From Phoebastria nigripes (Eukaryota > Chordata > Aves > Procellariiformes > Diomedeidae): 64,000 nucleotides of DNA. A program made the translations under genes and the position numbers. Below the pieces are notes generated by a model. The model was not told the DNA's origin, did not search any database, and was given only the letters and a program-made list of their open reading frames with translations. Positions 52,101 to 63,865 of this stretch are shown piece by piece (positions within the stretch are counted from its first letter, which is position 1; every line of letters starts with the position of its first letter). Location of the stretch: the NCBI GenBank assembly GCA_035582835.1, contig JAYKAV010003133.1:308707-372706 (forward strand), given 5' to 3'.

Positions 52101-55100
52101 TACATCACTGTATTATAGCCATGAGAAATCAAACCAGGACAAATAAATTAAATACTAAAACCTAGATTATATACTTTTTAAAGAAACTTTCATTCCTACA
52201 GTGAATATAAATATAGAATAGACCCAAAGATGACCTTATTATGGACATAAAAGACAATTATGGCAGCTTGATACTGCTACAAACAAATCCCTGCTATTGT
52301 AACCATTCTGAGTAGTTATTATACATTTAAGTTGCAGAGCATTTTTTCATCCCTCACAGAAAGTGGTGACTATTTATGGGAGAACTGTCTAAAGTAAACA
52401 TATATTTTTTTTCATTTTGGTAAGAAAAAAATTGACGGAAAAGAGAAAAGGCAGCAAGAATTCTAGTGTCCTAGATTCTCTTCCTCTTATAAATTAATGG
52501 TGTGTACCTAATACATTTGGACTTATAAATGTTATTCTACCTGAGAGCTGAGCAAGATATAGATTTTATGCCAAATAAATCTTCCTTTATTCTATTTCAT
52601 GGCCTTAAAACTCATCTGCCTGTACTATTACCTCAAGGTATTATGAAATGGAAATATTGTGATCTGGTTTGCATCCTTTAAGCTTTTAGAGATACTAGAT
52701 ATAAAGTTGTCGCATTTTCTCCAGAGTCAGATCATTTTTTGAAGTGTGTATTTTCTTAGGCCTGAAAAAAGCAAGTAAGTGGATAGATGCGTGTATATGA
52801 GTGTGTGTGTATCTCTGAGAATGTAATCATATGAGAAAGAATATTAAATTTATAATGCATAGTTTGATACATCTATTCATTGCCACAAAAATAGCAAGCA
52901 GTACATTTCTTTAAAAAGAAACTTTAATGTTCAAGTTATTTTTAAACCATATTAGCACAATAAGCATCTTTTAAGGGGAAAAAAGTGATTATTTCTTCAA
53001 ACATCTGCTTTTTAAATCTACTTATTCAGTTATGTAGTCTTTTTTTATTGCTTTTCATTTACAACAGTATGGCTTAGTAGAAGAAGGAAGATTTAAATGG
53101 TGATTGAAAAATTAAACTTGGAAGTGAGAGGAAAATATGGATTACTGCTACCTTTGTTATTATAAAAAATAATTAATCGCATTTGTAAGCAATATGTTTC
53201 TTCCGAGAGGTCTTGGTATTCACTGAAGACCAGCGAAAGCAGCTTTGTCCTCACATTTTGCCCAATACAGATATGCAAGTGAATGTTCTGCTGAGCCATC
53301 AAAAGAGAACGTAGGTGTCACATTATTATAGGCTTTGTATAAAACATCATAAACAGCTCCCAAATGCATGAGCCAGTCTCTGCTTACATAGCTGAAATGA
53401 CTTTTGCCATCTTTCCCTTGACATATGATGAAGAATGTGAAAAGCTGCTATTTTTTCTTTTCTTCTAAAGCATTTGTGCCCTGCTGCACAGCCCTTCCTG
53501 AAACTGTTGTTCAGTGGCACTGGTTACAGTTGCTGTCTTATTCCTTCTCACAGTCTGGTCATTTGCCTCAAACAGAAAGATATAAAACAAAAATACAGCC
53601 AGGAGACTGTTAGCATATTATGATAATGGTCTTAAATGTGGTTTAGGGAGTGTATAGTCTTCTGTGGCTGATGGTTTGTAGGTGCTAAGGGAGAGATCAG
53701 AGTAAATATTCTTGTGGGCTTCCTGACTTAACATCTGTTATGTAGTTACTTAAGGCTTCGGGAAAGTAGACTCAGAGATCCAGCAGTCCTTTAGTGCATT
53801 AACGTGCATTAATGTATAGCACGATTTTGGCAGTGTTACAGTACTTAAACATCTTAATCTTCCTTCTGCTAAAAAGAAAAAATATGCAAGGAATATAGAT
53901 ACGTGCTGGCATGTGAGCATTGCTTAAATAATTGTGGAAGCTGTTAGATGTGAAATGAAATTTGTGCATGTCTATAAAATGTATGATGACAGGCAAACAG
54001 CTAGAATTTATGTAGATTCATATACGTTAAGGTATGAATACGCATCATTTTATGAGACTCCAAAACCAAGTATATACACAGATGTCACAAGAAAACCTTT
54101 AACCTACTCATCAGATTGGAAGGGTTCCTAGGTAATTTAGGGAGTAAGCTTAAACTAGCTTTGTGGCTTATAGAACAATTAATATTTCCCACATGCACAA
54201 ATTTTAAATCAAAATACTGGAATATACTAGAAGAAACCCAAAATTAAATGGAGCTGTGGTGGTAAATACACATCATTAACTTAAGGAAAACATCTCAGGG
54301 AGAATATTATGTTTAAAGGAATTTTTAAATTCATAATACATTCCAGATTTAGGTCATTTGAAAGTACAGAGCTCAGACCCATCAGACAGCCTTGTCTTTT
54401 CTCTGGTGTCTTCATCCACTGCCTACCTAAATTAATACATCCATATTTGACCTCTAGCTAACAGGTCTTGTAGGTGAGGCTAACATTGCATGCTTTGATC
54501 TGAAAAGCTGTAACTTACAGTCCTGGCTTAACTGCCACAGTTAAGATCCACAGAGGTCCAGTTTTCTTGTTCCTAATAAGGAACTGTTTGCAAAAGGATC
54601 TCCCTCAAAGGACTGTACTACGAAACCTGCCATTTCTGGACACCCCCCAAAAAACCCAACCAACCAAACACTAAAATCAAAGGTCTTCCCCAAACCCCTA
54701 AACAAACAAGAATCTGGCTCATTTCCCAGTTCTAGAGGAGGAGGAAGGAAGGATTGATGGAACAATATTAAAGAATATGGTGATTATAGTCAGTACTCTT
54801 CTGGTGTGAATATTACAGCAGAGCTCATCTTTGTCCTTGATTATGGTTGGAAAACTTTGTCAGTGCTGTGCAATGTTGTCTTTTTGATCCATAGTTTTAT
54901 TTAACATGCTAACAATATAGCAATATTGCACAACAATCTTTTTTAATGCCATTCCTCTCTTTCTAATGCTTGATAGTCTCCTATGTGTGGATTTACCTCA
55001 TCTTTTTCATTTGGTCTCACACCTATCCTTCTGGCTTTTCATGCTGTCTTTGTTTAATGAGAAAAGAAACAGATTGCTAACAGGTCTGTCTACCTCATAA

Positions 55101-58100
55101 CTGAAGTATTTATGTAAGGTACAATTCAAGGTGCTGCCTGTAGTGAATAAATCTGTAAGTAGTATGGTCAAATATTTACCTGCTATGATGCCTCTTTCCT
55201 ACCTTTTTTTCTAAGGATCAGCAAAGGAACATTTTAAGTAAGATTACAGCAAGGCAACATTTATTACAGCAGTAATTTGGGGGGAGATCAGAATGTTAAC
55301 AAATACTACACAAATTTTTCATTTACAATTTTTTGAATACTTCCATCTCATCACAGGAAAAAGAACTTGAAAATAATTTTAAAAATCATTATTTTGATAT
55401 CTTTGAAGTGAAATACTGTTACGGTGTTTAGCAATTATAACAATTAAAACTTAATTTTTTTTCAGAAAATTGCCTTCAATTCAATTTATTTTCAAAAATA
55501 TAAATATTAATTGATACAGGGATGAAACTTTTTGCTTTGAGTTAAACAAAGAGTTCAAGTTAAAAGGAGCTTTTTTGACCCAGAGGAAATATTTGTATTG
55601 TTCACATATTTCAAAAGGGCTTTCTTTCTAATTCAAACATGAGGCAAACTAGTGATTGTCCAAACATAGCTCTATAAATAAAAAAATTGTGATTGAAGTT
55701 ATGCTTCAGCATAGTTATGAGAGCACAAGTTTATTAAGACAGGAGAGATAAGCGTGATATATTTGGGAAGTGTTTGGAGCGTAATTTGTCCGTCCTTCAT
55801 GTTTCACTGCTTTCTCCATATGGCCTCAAAGGAGAAACCCCACCTCGTCACTGTTCTTCTCAGTGGATCACCCCGAATGGAAATAAAAAAGTGTTAAGTA
55901 TCTCATAATATAAGCTGTCAGCAAAATGTTTTAGTGTTTCATATGTGATTTAAAGTCTTGTAATAAATCTCTGGGCTATTGTATATTTGGTGGGCCATTC
56001 CATGCTGTGGATTTTCAAGTCTGTTGGTTTCAATACACGGTTATGCTTGAACTGCAGTTCAGCGAGCAGCAGAGCCTGGTCTCCTATGTTTATGTGTCTG
56101 TAAGATGAGCCCTAATGCCTTCAGTCTGAGCATCCTTTACCTTCCCAGTAAAATAGCCACCCTGTTCCTCCTCTATGCCCCCACCTACCTTGAAGCGTAC
56201 AGCTGCCTGGGCGAGAAGATAGATTGGTTTTACGGGTGGAAAGCTGAGTGTATTGGCCAGTGTCTGTGCTGCCTGGAGAGGGACCTCCTTTTTTAAACAG
56301 ATGCTGCCCTAGACCTCTTGTGACCCAAGCTATTTAATGAATGGACAAACCGTAAGATCTAAATATCACTCAAATCTTTGCTTTTCAGTCAAGTTAATTT
56401 CAGACTGACCTCTGGATTCACAAGCTATTAGAAAAGACGGACAGGCACAGGGCAACATTATTGTAGAAGCTTATTTCTGTAAGGAAGGAAGCTAAAAATT
56501 GATTATTTGGCATATGCTTAAGACTTTTGTTGTTGATATGCAAGTAGTAATTAACATTTACAGTACATCAATAATAATACTTTAATACATTTAAGGTAGT
56601 TCAAACAGTGGAATCTAAAATAACACTGTACCTATGAAAATACACTTTTAAATTTGGTCGGATGTGGCTTTTTCACATCATGGAGTTTCTGGCATTTATT
56701 CCTTTAGATATTTACAAAGAGAGAGACTTAAAACTGTTACCAGTACAGTGAATGATTTGCAGTGAAATCAGATGCAGAGTTTGGCATTCCACTTTATGCC
56801 AGGTGCCTGCTTTATCTTGAGTTTGAAATTTATTGCTTTTTATTATGGTTTTTTTTTTATTTTTGAATTGGATAAGTTTAGTTATTGCAAAAGCAAGACT
56901 ATTCGTAATGGCTTGGGCCAAATATAGTGCAGTCAGATGGTATGCAGGTTTACCTAAAGAGCTTTGACAACCTCTTAATCTTGATATGTAGCACACCATC
57001 TATTCTAGTCACGGTTGTTTAAAAAACTTATAATGCATGTCATGCTAAATTGCACACTAGCTGTTTGTTTAGTATGGACGTAATTACACCATAAACTGAA
57101 TTGCAGTTGAAACTGAAAAACAGACCTGTAGCAGTATTTTCAAAGTTTATAGGTCTTTATGCTAAACCACATCTTAGATTTTCCCTGACAACCTATAGTC
57201 ATCTTACTGCCCATTAACACTCCTTTCTGGATGAGGTAAGGGAAAACAAGCCTCAGGAGCCAGAGATTTGCATTCTGATTTGACAATGTTTTTAAGTGTA
57301 GTTTTAAGTAGGGGTCCAGGACATGCTACAGTATTAAGATCAGTTATTAGTTTGCTTGCCTGGAGATTCCTCCTGCTCTGTTAAGTGGAGTTTTGATATC
57401 TGTCTCATACTTGAAATTCTTCAGTCCTTGCACTTTCAAAACTTCCATTGACCGATCTCAGTATTGATTGCTTGTGAACTTTAACAGTCCCTCTTGCTTG
57501 TCTGATGTCTTTAATCTTTTGATCCACCTCCATGACTAATCAATATTTATATTGTAATGGAGGCAATATATCCACATCCAGACTCCTGTGTCCACAAACT
57601 CGCAGAGTGTGTTTGTAAGACAAATCGGTGTAGAAACAGCTAAACATTTTCCAGGATGGAAGAATAGGCATTCCAACATATCCTAAACACAAAGACATGT
57701 ATGATGGAGTTACCTGTTACCTGTTAATGTATTTTCTTTCTACCAACAGGTCCCATAAGCAGCATTTTGGTGAATAAGTATGGTAGCCGGCCTGTGATGA
57801 TAGCAGGAGGTATCCTGTGTTCATTTGGTATGATTGCTTCCTCTTTCTGCAATAGTGTCCTGGAACTTTATCTATGTATTGGTGTCGTTGGAGGTAAGAG
57901 TCCTGTTTAAAAGGGATTATTATAGTATATTATATTATTTCTAATACTGTTCTACCAATGAGCCTTACTGATCAAGAACCCACTATGCAAGGCATTGTAC
58001 AAATGCCAACCAAGAAGGTAGCAAGATCAGTTCATTTCAGCTACCTGAACTATCTAATCCTTTAAATTAGCTGGTATGATGTTAAATTATTTCTCAGGAT

Positions 58101-61100
58101 ATTTCAGGAACAACTGATGATTTTATTCAGTAAATGCTGTATGTATGTACTGTTCCACACTGCACTGTAATTATGGTATAAAAATTGATTGGCTCGTGAC
58201 AGCACTTATTACAGTCATTTGTGTGGAATTTCACATTCATTCTTTTAGCTTTCAATCATGTCATACTTCTAAGAGGGTGGCAGAGGCTAGCAGAATTCTA
58301 GTAAAAATGCAAAAGCTAGTACCAGCTTTCTGTAGGTTTGTACATACATATACTCTCACAGATAAGTATTAACAACTTTCAGTTCAATAGCTTTCTGTTT
58401 AAAATCCCCCAGGGTCAATCCCCGAATAAAATCATTGATATATCATCAAAGGCCTGGATATTGCCTAAGGCAATGAATTCAAGTGGTCATAAAGCCAGTA
58501 AATTAAATAACCTCCTTATCAAAAGTTGTGGGTTTTTTTTTTTTAAACTACCTCCTCAGAATAAGGAAGGCAAGTGAGGTGAAATATTGGCAGGTAATAA
58601 ATGAATGAGGTAATGCTTATTCCTATATTCAAGCTCATCTTTCTTTATGTTGGGACTAAAGGAGTCCTTCTTTGTTCAGTGATTATTTCTTAAAGGTCTT
58701 ATTTTTTACATCCTAAACATGGGGCTCACTGAAAGAATAAAGTCAGGGTCCAGGAATGGGCCTATCAGAGAAGAAAACTTCTCTCCTGTGCCATCCAGCA
58801 GATGCATAGCTACTTAGACCTTACTGCCTAGATGTCCTAATACAGAGAGAAGGCCTAGAGGTTCAGCTTATACACTCAGCTGATGTGGATGGGNGGTCTG
58901 CTCCCACGCATGTCCTCTACAACTCTTCCGCATTTAGTAGTGACTTCCATACCTGGGGAAGTGGAGCTGAATGTGCTCCAAAATAATTAGCCATTTTAAG
59001 CTCCACTTTTGTACACAAGTTCGATCTTAAATAGGGCTGGAAATAAGGGATGAGGAGATTTATGCATTTAAATACAACCTGCATTCATTGTAGCTGAGGT
59101 GACATTTAATAACTTTTGTGAAATGAGCCAAGAGAGAATCGCATTATAGCTTAGTAAATATAAAAATGGTGAGTCAAGGCGCTGATACCATCATTCCTCT
59201 GTGATTCCCCTGTCTCTGTCATTGCTGAAACACAACAAGGAGTTTTGGCTTTTATTGCAGAGCTACAGGGGGAAATGGCAGAATGCCACCATGACATAGT
59301 CTTGGCATTGACACACACGGACAGCAATGAAGCTGTATTTTGCTCTCTGATGCTAGTTGGTTTCTGTCTTCATTGGGAATCACTGGATTAGATACTGGTC
59401 ATTTTAAAAATAACTTGAAAGAGGTGTGATATGTTTTTTTAGTGCATGACCTTCAATAATACTGTCTTTCATGTGTTGTTTAGGTCTGGGTTTAGCATTC
59501 AACTTACAGCCTGCCTTGACCATGATTGGCAAGTATTTCTATAAGAAGCGTCCCATTGCTAATGGATTGGCCATGGCTGGAAGTCCAGTGTTTCTGAGTA
59601 CATTGGCACCTCTCAATCAATTCCTCTTTAATGCATTTGGCTGGAAAGGAAGCTTTCTCATTCTGGGAGGACTTCTTTTGAACTGCTGTGTGGCTGGGTC
59701 ACTTATGAGACCTGTTGGACCAAAAACAGTCCCTCCTGTGAAAAAAGACGTTGAAAAAGGCACAGGAGATTCTACCTTGCACAAAAACAACAAGAAGTCT
59801 TTTTGGCAAACTATGAATAAATATCTAGACCTGTCCCTCTTCAAACACAGAGGGTTTCTGATCTATTTGTCAGGAAATGTCATTATGTTTATCGGTTTCT
59901 TCGCTCCAATAGTATTCTTGGCTCCTTATGCCAAGCACAAGGGAATTGATGAATATTCTGCTGCTTTTTTGCTATCTATCTTAGCCTTTGTAGACATGTT
60001 TGCTAGGCCTTCAATGGGACTTGTAGCAAACTCCAAGTTTATCCGGCCAAAGATTCAGTACTTTTTTAGTTTTGCTGTCTTGTACAATGGCGTCTGTCAT
60101 ATCTTGTGCCCTCTGGCAACAAATTACACTGGCTTGGTGATATATGCTGTATTTTTTGGGTTTGCATTTGGAATGGTTAGCAGCGTTCTTTTTGAGACAT
60201 TGATGGACCTCGTTGGGGCTGCCAGATTTTCCAGTGCGGTTGGACTTGTCACCATTGTGGAGTGTTGCCCTGTGCTCATAGGCCCTCCTCTAGGAGGTAA
60301 GAATCTTTTTTATTCCATTTTTTCAGACATTACAGCATAATCTTGCAATTTAGTATTGAATTAATATAAACATTATTCTTAATGTTATTTAATGTTTTCT
60401 GTGTAACTAGGAATGTACTGTAGCAGCAGTGCACTGCATCAATTATCTTTGCACTTTACAGCTGCGGATCCACATGAGAATTTAAAGGCGTACATTGCAT
60501 GCATGTGCAATTGATAGATTAAGAGCATATCTCTACTGGCCCATAAATCCATGTGAAAAATGTATGTTTTCCTGGTAGCACGTAGCGCTAACTTTGCAGC
60601 CTTGATTTACGTGTATTCAGCTCCAATTTGCTCTTTGCCAACAGAGTTCTTACTCTCTTGAATTGGTCGAATCCACTGGTTAGTTTTGTGAAGATCTCAC
60701 AGTGACTTATAGTTTCCCTAACCTAATGGCAGCTAGAGGAGCACCTGCGTAAATTTAAAATAGCAACTTTAGTTTGCCTAAACAGAGAGGATTGGCATTT
60801 CCAGAGAGAAGAAACCAGTAGGGAGGTGCCAGAAAGGACAGGGGCATGCTCAGCAGCCTAGGCAGGGTGCGTGCCTGGTGGGATTCCAGCGCAGTGCCGT
60901 GGAGCCTTGCGCCCTGGCATGATTTTACACCACAGCCTCGCTCTCAGCCAGTCCTTTAGCCTGTTTCTATAGCCAACAGATATGTGTAAGGCAATTCGGA
61001 GTGTGAACCATCCTACATTGACTAGAAGATGGTAATGTTGCCAACTTCTCTCTTTTGAGTCTAAGGGGAGCTTAAAGGGAGCCTAGGTGTATAGCTTGGT

Positions 61101-63219
61101 CTATATTCATAACTTTGGGGCTTCTAGCACCAAAAATGATGAAGAGTCTTATCTAAAGTAATTTCTGCTTGCTAGCTTTTTAGTCAGTATTTAGTAATGC
61201 TGTTAGTAAGTTTTATAATCTTAAGGTTTCTGATGATATAAGAGACTAAAGAAATAGATGCTCAAACCTTATTGACAAGTATCCGTTAAATGTGTGTGTG
61301 TGTGTTGCAGTGTAAGCCCAACAATATGAAAATATAAAGATATTGAGATTACCAGCCATGTGAACATACACTATACCCACATAAGCAGAGCCACAAAAGT
61401 CAGCAAGATTATGAGTGCCTAAACCCATTTATAATTGTCAAAGTATTTTACGGATTACTCTCACTATTTGTATGAAAATAGCATTGTTCAGTGAAATTTT
61501 AAATATGCCAAAACAATTCCACTCACTTCAGTACAATAATTTTTGTACAAGTAAATGTTTAATAGTCCTCAAGATATTCCACATTTCCCTCATCTTTTAA
61601 CATACAAATTCATTTTGGTAATGGTAGAACAAAATGTATTCTTCTCACACAGACTCTTCCTATGCCACCTAGTGGGGGGACTGAGCCTGTGACCNCTGGA
61701 GTCCATCAGTCAGGTTCTGAAATTAATGTTAATATTAACTCTAAAGATATTAAATCCAGTATTTGTGGAGCAATGGCATATGCAACTATTTATTTTCAGT
61801 ATATTTGCTTTGCAGAAGTTTTGAAAAGCATGTGTTTGTGTTATAACTGTATGAATAATTGATTTATCTTGTCAAATAGAGACAACAAAGAGGATGAGCA
61901 CATGGAAAAGCTAAATTCCAGTTTTGACTAGTTCATATCCTTTAAAGTATTATGCTGAAGTAATGTTAATGCAGAATTTCATTTTTAATCATCAGTTTTA
62001 TGAGACTGCTCATTGATGAAGAACAGTAAATTGTACTATTTACACTAATAGGTGAATTATGCAGTTGCAGTGCTATTTGAGGCTATACTAGGCTTGTGAA
62101 ATAAAGAAAAGACTAAAATAATTTGATGGCTTGTAAATGTGTATCAGGTGAATAGGCTGGCATTATGGCTTCAACCCAGTAAAAGCATCTAAATACATAC
62201 TAAATTGAAGGGCGCAGGTTATCCTGTGAATTTCAATGATAGTGTAGCAGAGTTCAGAGCTAAATAGTTGGATACATACAAATGTGGATTTGGCAGTTGG
62301 GAAAATTTAGAAAGAATGGCTCATAAGGTGGAAGAACAGTTATATTTTATGTTCCTTGTCATGACCAAATTAATCTCAGAGGTGTGGATGTGTTTTTTAG
62401 GTACAGGCTTCAGAGTTCAAAACTCAGCAGTTGAGCATGATAGCTGAAGGGACAAGCCTTTCTATCTCTTTCACCAGTCACAGGAAAGTAAAAATGAAAA
62501 GCAAGCAGTTGATGCACAGTGACAGCAGCCTAAAAAGGCACATACCTCTTCATCCTATTGTCTGTATGCAGCCTCCATGAGTGTCAGACAGTCACTCCAA
62601 AACAATAGGAAACAAAATTAGGAGGTGAATAAAATAATAAGACAATGAAAGAATGAAAATGAAAGAACTAAAAAACTGTCTGTCATTATTCGTTAAGCTT
62701 TACTTACTTTGTTCTTCAATATTTTATCATTGTCAGTGATTCCAATGACAATTGCTAGCTTGACTAATACAGGTTTTGTTAGAGTTCAGCTATATATGTT
62801 AGACCATTTGAACATGCTGAAGATGCTTTTCTGCTCCAACTTCAAAACCAGGCAATATATAGGTATTTCTCCTAGGGAAAGATCTGGATTGTATTGGATA
62901 TTCTATTCTAAAGACTCTTTTTCTCTCTTCTTGTCTTTGTATTTCAGGTTGGTTAGTGGATGTTACTGGTGAATATCAGTACATGTATTTTGTCTGCGGA
63001 GTGATTGTGATTGTGGCCAGTATCTGGTTGTTCATTGGCAATGCCATTAACTACAGGCTTTTGGCAAAAGAAAAGAAGTTAGAAGATGAGAAGCAGAAAG
63101 CACAGAAGAACGCTGACTCGAAGGAAGCAGAACCATTAACAAACAATGAGAACGAAGATGCTGCCAGCAGAGCTGATAAAGCTCTTGAAGATCCTTCAGA
63201 AAGAGAAACCAATATTTAA
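33944..63219 (+). CDS. SLC16A7: Monocarboxylate transporter 2 (MCT2), complete coding region in four exons
   Basis: The coding sequence joins 33944-34157, 57750-57893, 59484-60296 and 62948-63219, giving 480 residues. MCT2 cotransports H+ with lactate, pyruvate or ketone bodies across the plasma membrane and is the high-affinity isoform, prominent in neurons and testis. Both MCT signatures are present: PDGGWGW (residues 13-19) at helix 1, and [16 protein letters not shown] (137-152) at helix 5. Coupling residues K37 (helix 1) and D290/R294 (helix 8, FVDMFARP) match K38, D309 and R313 of human MCT1. Twelve helices can be placed, with a charged loop at about 195-243 and a hydrophilic C-terminal tail from about 425. 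MCT2 rather than MCT1 is indicated by the N-terminus, by [20 protein letters not shown] (264-283), and by the ERETNI terminus, which matches human MCT2 as I recall it. MCT2 usually pairs with embigin. There are no stops or frameshifts. Confidence 0.97.
35697..35753. repeat. Tandem duplication, 29-bp unit, 2 copies
   Basis: TCATATACTAGTAGAGAA occurs at 35697 and again at 35726, with near-identical following bases. It looks like a simple local duplication. Confidence 0.9.
37637..37735. repeat. TA/TG-rich low-complexity stretch
   Basis: Interleaved TATG, TGTG and TATATA units with no clear single period. Confidence 0.7.
42821..42840. repeat. (TTAG)5 microsatellite
   Basis: Five perfect TTAG units preceded by a T run. 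Confidence 0.9.
43978..43995 (+). promoter_or_regulatory. Near-consensus ZNF143 (Staf) binding site
   Basis: The sequence ACTACACCTCCCAGAATG fits the long ZNF143/THAP11-type site (ACTACAnnTCCCAGAATGC) at every fixed position except the last base, where T follows instead of C. Such an 18-base match is unlikely by chance in 64 kb. ZNF143 sites mark promoters, snRNA genes and chromatin-loop anchors, and also occur within dispersed repeats. No associated exon or snRNA gene is visible nearby. Confidence 0.6.
46556..46818. repeat. C-rich and polypyrimidine low-complexity tracts
   Basis: A C-rich run at about 46558-46578 is followed by a tract of C/T at 46742-46818, of which 46755-46818 (64 nt) is pure pyrimidine. 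The tracts flank about 160 bases of ordinary sequence. Confidence 0.85.
48510..48523. repeat. (TG)7 dinucleotide repeat
   Basis: A short perfect TG array following T and G runs. Confidence 0.85.
51551..51590. other. Assembly gap, 40 N, followed by A-rich sequence
   Basis: Forty consecutive N are followed by an A-rich run (51591-51617). The gap probably reflects a homopolymer or simple repeat that did not assemble. Its true length is unknown. Confidence 0.97.
57750..57893 (+). CDS. SLC16A7: SLC16A7 second coding exon (residues 72-120), 144 nt
   Basis: The acceptor CCAACAG and the donor GGAG|GTAAG bound an exon that encodes the end of helix 2, the conserved cytosolic loop [10 protein letters not shown] between helices 2 and 3 (the usual position of the major-facilitator basic motif), helix 3, and most of helix 4 (LYLCIGVVG). 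It starts and ends within glycine codons 72 and 120, so its length is a multiple of three. Skipping would keep the frame but remove about two helices. Confidence 0.95.
57894..59483 (+). other. SLC16A7: SLC16A7 intron, 1,590 nt
   Basis: GTAAG donor, TTGTTTAG acceptor, phase 1. No gene, repeat family or conserved element was recognised, apart from a short T run near 58532-58541 and a single N at 58894. Confidence 0.9.
59484..60296 (+). CDS. SLC16A7: SLC16A7 main coding exon (residues 120-391), 813 nt
   Basis: This exon carries most of the transporter: the end of helix 4, the second family signature at helix 5 ([16 protein letters not shown], 137-152), helix 6, the variable cytosolic loop between the two six-helix halves (about 195-243, rich in Lys, Thr and Ser), and helices 7 to 11. 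Helix 8 holds D290 and R294 (VDMFARP), needed for proton-substrate coupling in MCT1. [13 protein letters not shown] (352-364) and [15 protein letters not shown] (368-382) are strongly conserved in MCT1/MCT2. An in-frame ATG at 59471 lies in the intron and is not a start. The exon ends GGAG|GTAAG. Confidence 0.97.
60297..62947 (+). other. SLC16A7: SLC16A7 last intron, 2,651 nt
   Basis: GTAAG donor and TTTGTATTTCAG acceptor, phase 1. It contains a GC-richer stretch (about 60820-60950) of unknown nature and a (TG)7 repeat at 61291-61304. No exon is recognised. Confidence 0.9.
61291..61304. repeat. (TG)7 dinucleotide repeat
   Basis: A perfect short TG array within the last intron, directly followed by TGTTGCAG-like sequence. 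Confidence 0.85.
62948..63219 (+). CDS. SLC16A7: SLC16A7 last coding exon (residues 391-480 and stop)
   Basis: It encodes the extracellular turn [10 protein letters not shown], helix 12 (about 402-422), the conserved INYRLLAKE boundary motif, and a highly charged cytosolic tail of about 55 residues rich in Lys and Glu, ending ERETNI before TAA at 63217-63219. The last four residues E-T-N-I fit a class I PDZ-binding pattern (S/T-x-hydrophobic). The tail is the most divergent part relative to mammals, as is usual for this family. Confidence 0.95.
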
Positions 63220-63865
63220 TCCGCAATATAGCTCAGAAGGCAACATTTAGGACTTCCATTAGAAATATGTCTTCAAGACACAGGCCAGGTTTTGTGGTAA
63301 TAATCATCAGTCACAATATTGGATGGGAACCGATTTTTGCCCTGTGGCAAGACTCTAAGTTAAATTACTATCTACAGTTTATTTATTTCAGTGATACAAA
63401 ATTGAGATTACAGGTAGTGACTCCATGCAAATGAGTCCATCAAACTATGACTCTGGACAATCAAGAGTCAGGTAAACCAGACTATATATAAAGCCTTCCA
63501 ATGACAACACAGTTTTGTTTTAAAAGTATATCTAATGCAAAAGTATCTCTGACTCTTATTTGGGAAGATACTTTGTGTTCATCTTTAGAGTGTTGTTAAA
63601 GTCTGTTGAAATAATCTGCCCAAACTGTACTTACCACTAATATTAAAAAGAATATAAGCTCAAAGATTTGTTTCAAAAGAGACAGAATACCTGAATGAAG
63701 CACACTGAAACTTTTTTTCTCTTTTGTATGCCCACTAGATCAAAAAGATACATTATGTCTGTATAAGCAATTATAATATGGATGTAAAAGTTAAGGCTAG
63801 AAGACGAACAATTGGTGGGCACCATCTCTAAAATACAATAAACAGCTGAATTACAACATATTCCA
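63220..63865 (+). other. SLC16A7: SLC16A7 3' untranslated region (minimum extent)
   Basis: AT-rich sequence follows the stop without coding potential and reaches a canonical polyadenylation signal. The 3' end is inferred from that signal plus about 20 bases. Longer transcripts past the window edge are possible. Confidence 0.6.
63837..63842 (+). terminator. SLC16A7: Polyadenylation signal AATAAA
   Basis: A canonical hexamer 618 nt after the stop codon, followed at 63869-63883 by a T/G-rich element (TTGTTTCCTCCTGTG) in the right place for cleavage-factor binding. This is the only perfect AATAAA I see between the stop codon and the window end. Confidence 0.65.

Larger units (their letters stand above)
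34158..57749 (+). other. SLC16A7: SLC16A7 intron after the first coding exon, 23,592 nt
   Basis: A GTAAG donor and a TTTCTTTCTACCAACAG acceptor bound this large phase-1 intron. It is AT-rich and holds no recognised coding sequence. It contains a 29-bp tandem duplication (35697-35753), TG/TA-rich stretches near 35145-35205 and 37640-37735, a (TTAG)n run, a ZNF143-like site at 43978-43995, C-rich and pyrimidine tracts near 46.5-46.8 kb, a (TG)n run near 48.5 kb and an assembly gap at 51551-51590. Open frames at 40296-40640 and 45139-45480 (+ strand, about 114 codons each) match nothing I know. Long first introns often carry regulatory elements. Confidence 0.9.

Noticed and set aside
59617..59844. 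- strand open frame opposite the main SLC16A7 exon
   Set aside because: It is a shadow of the coding strand and has no independent support.
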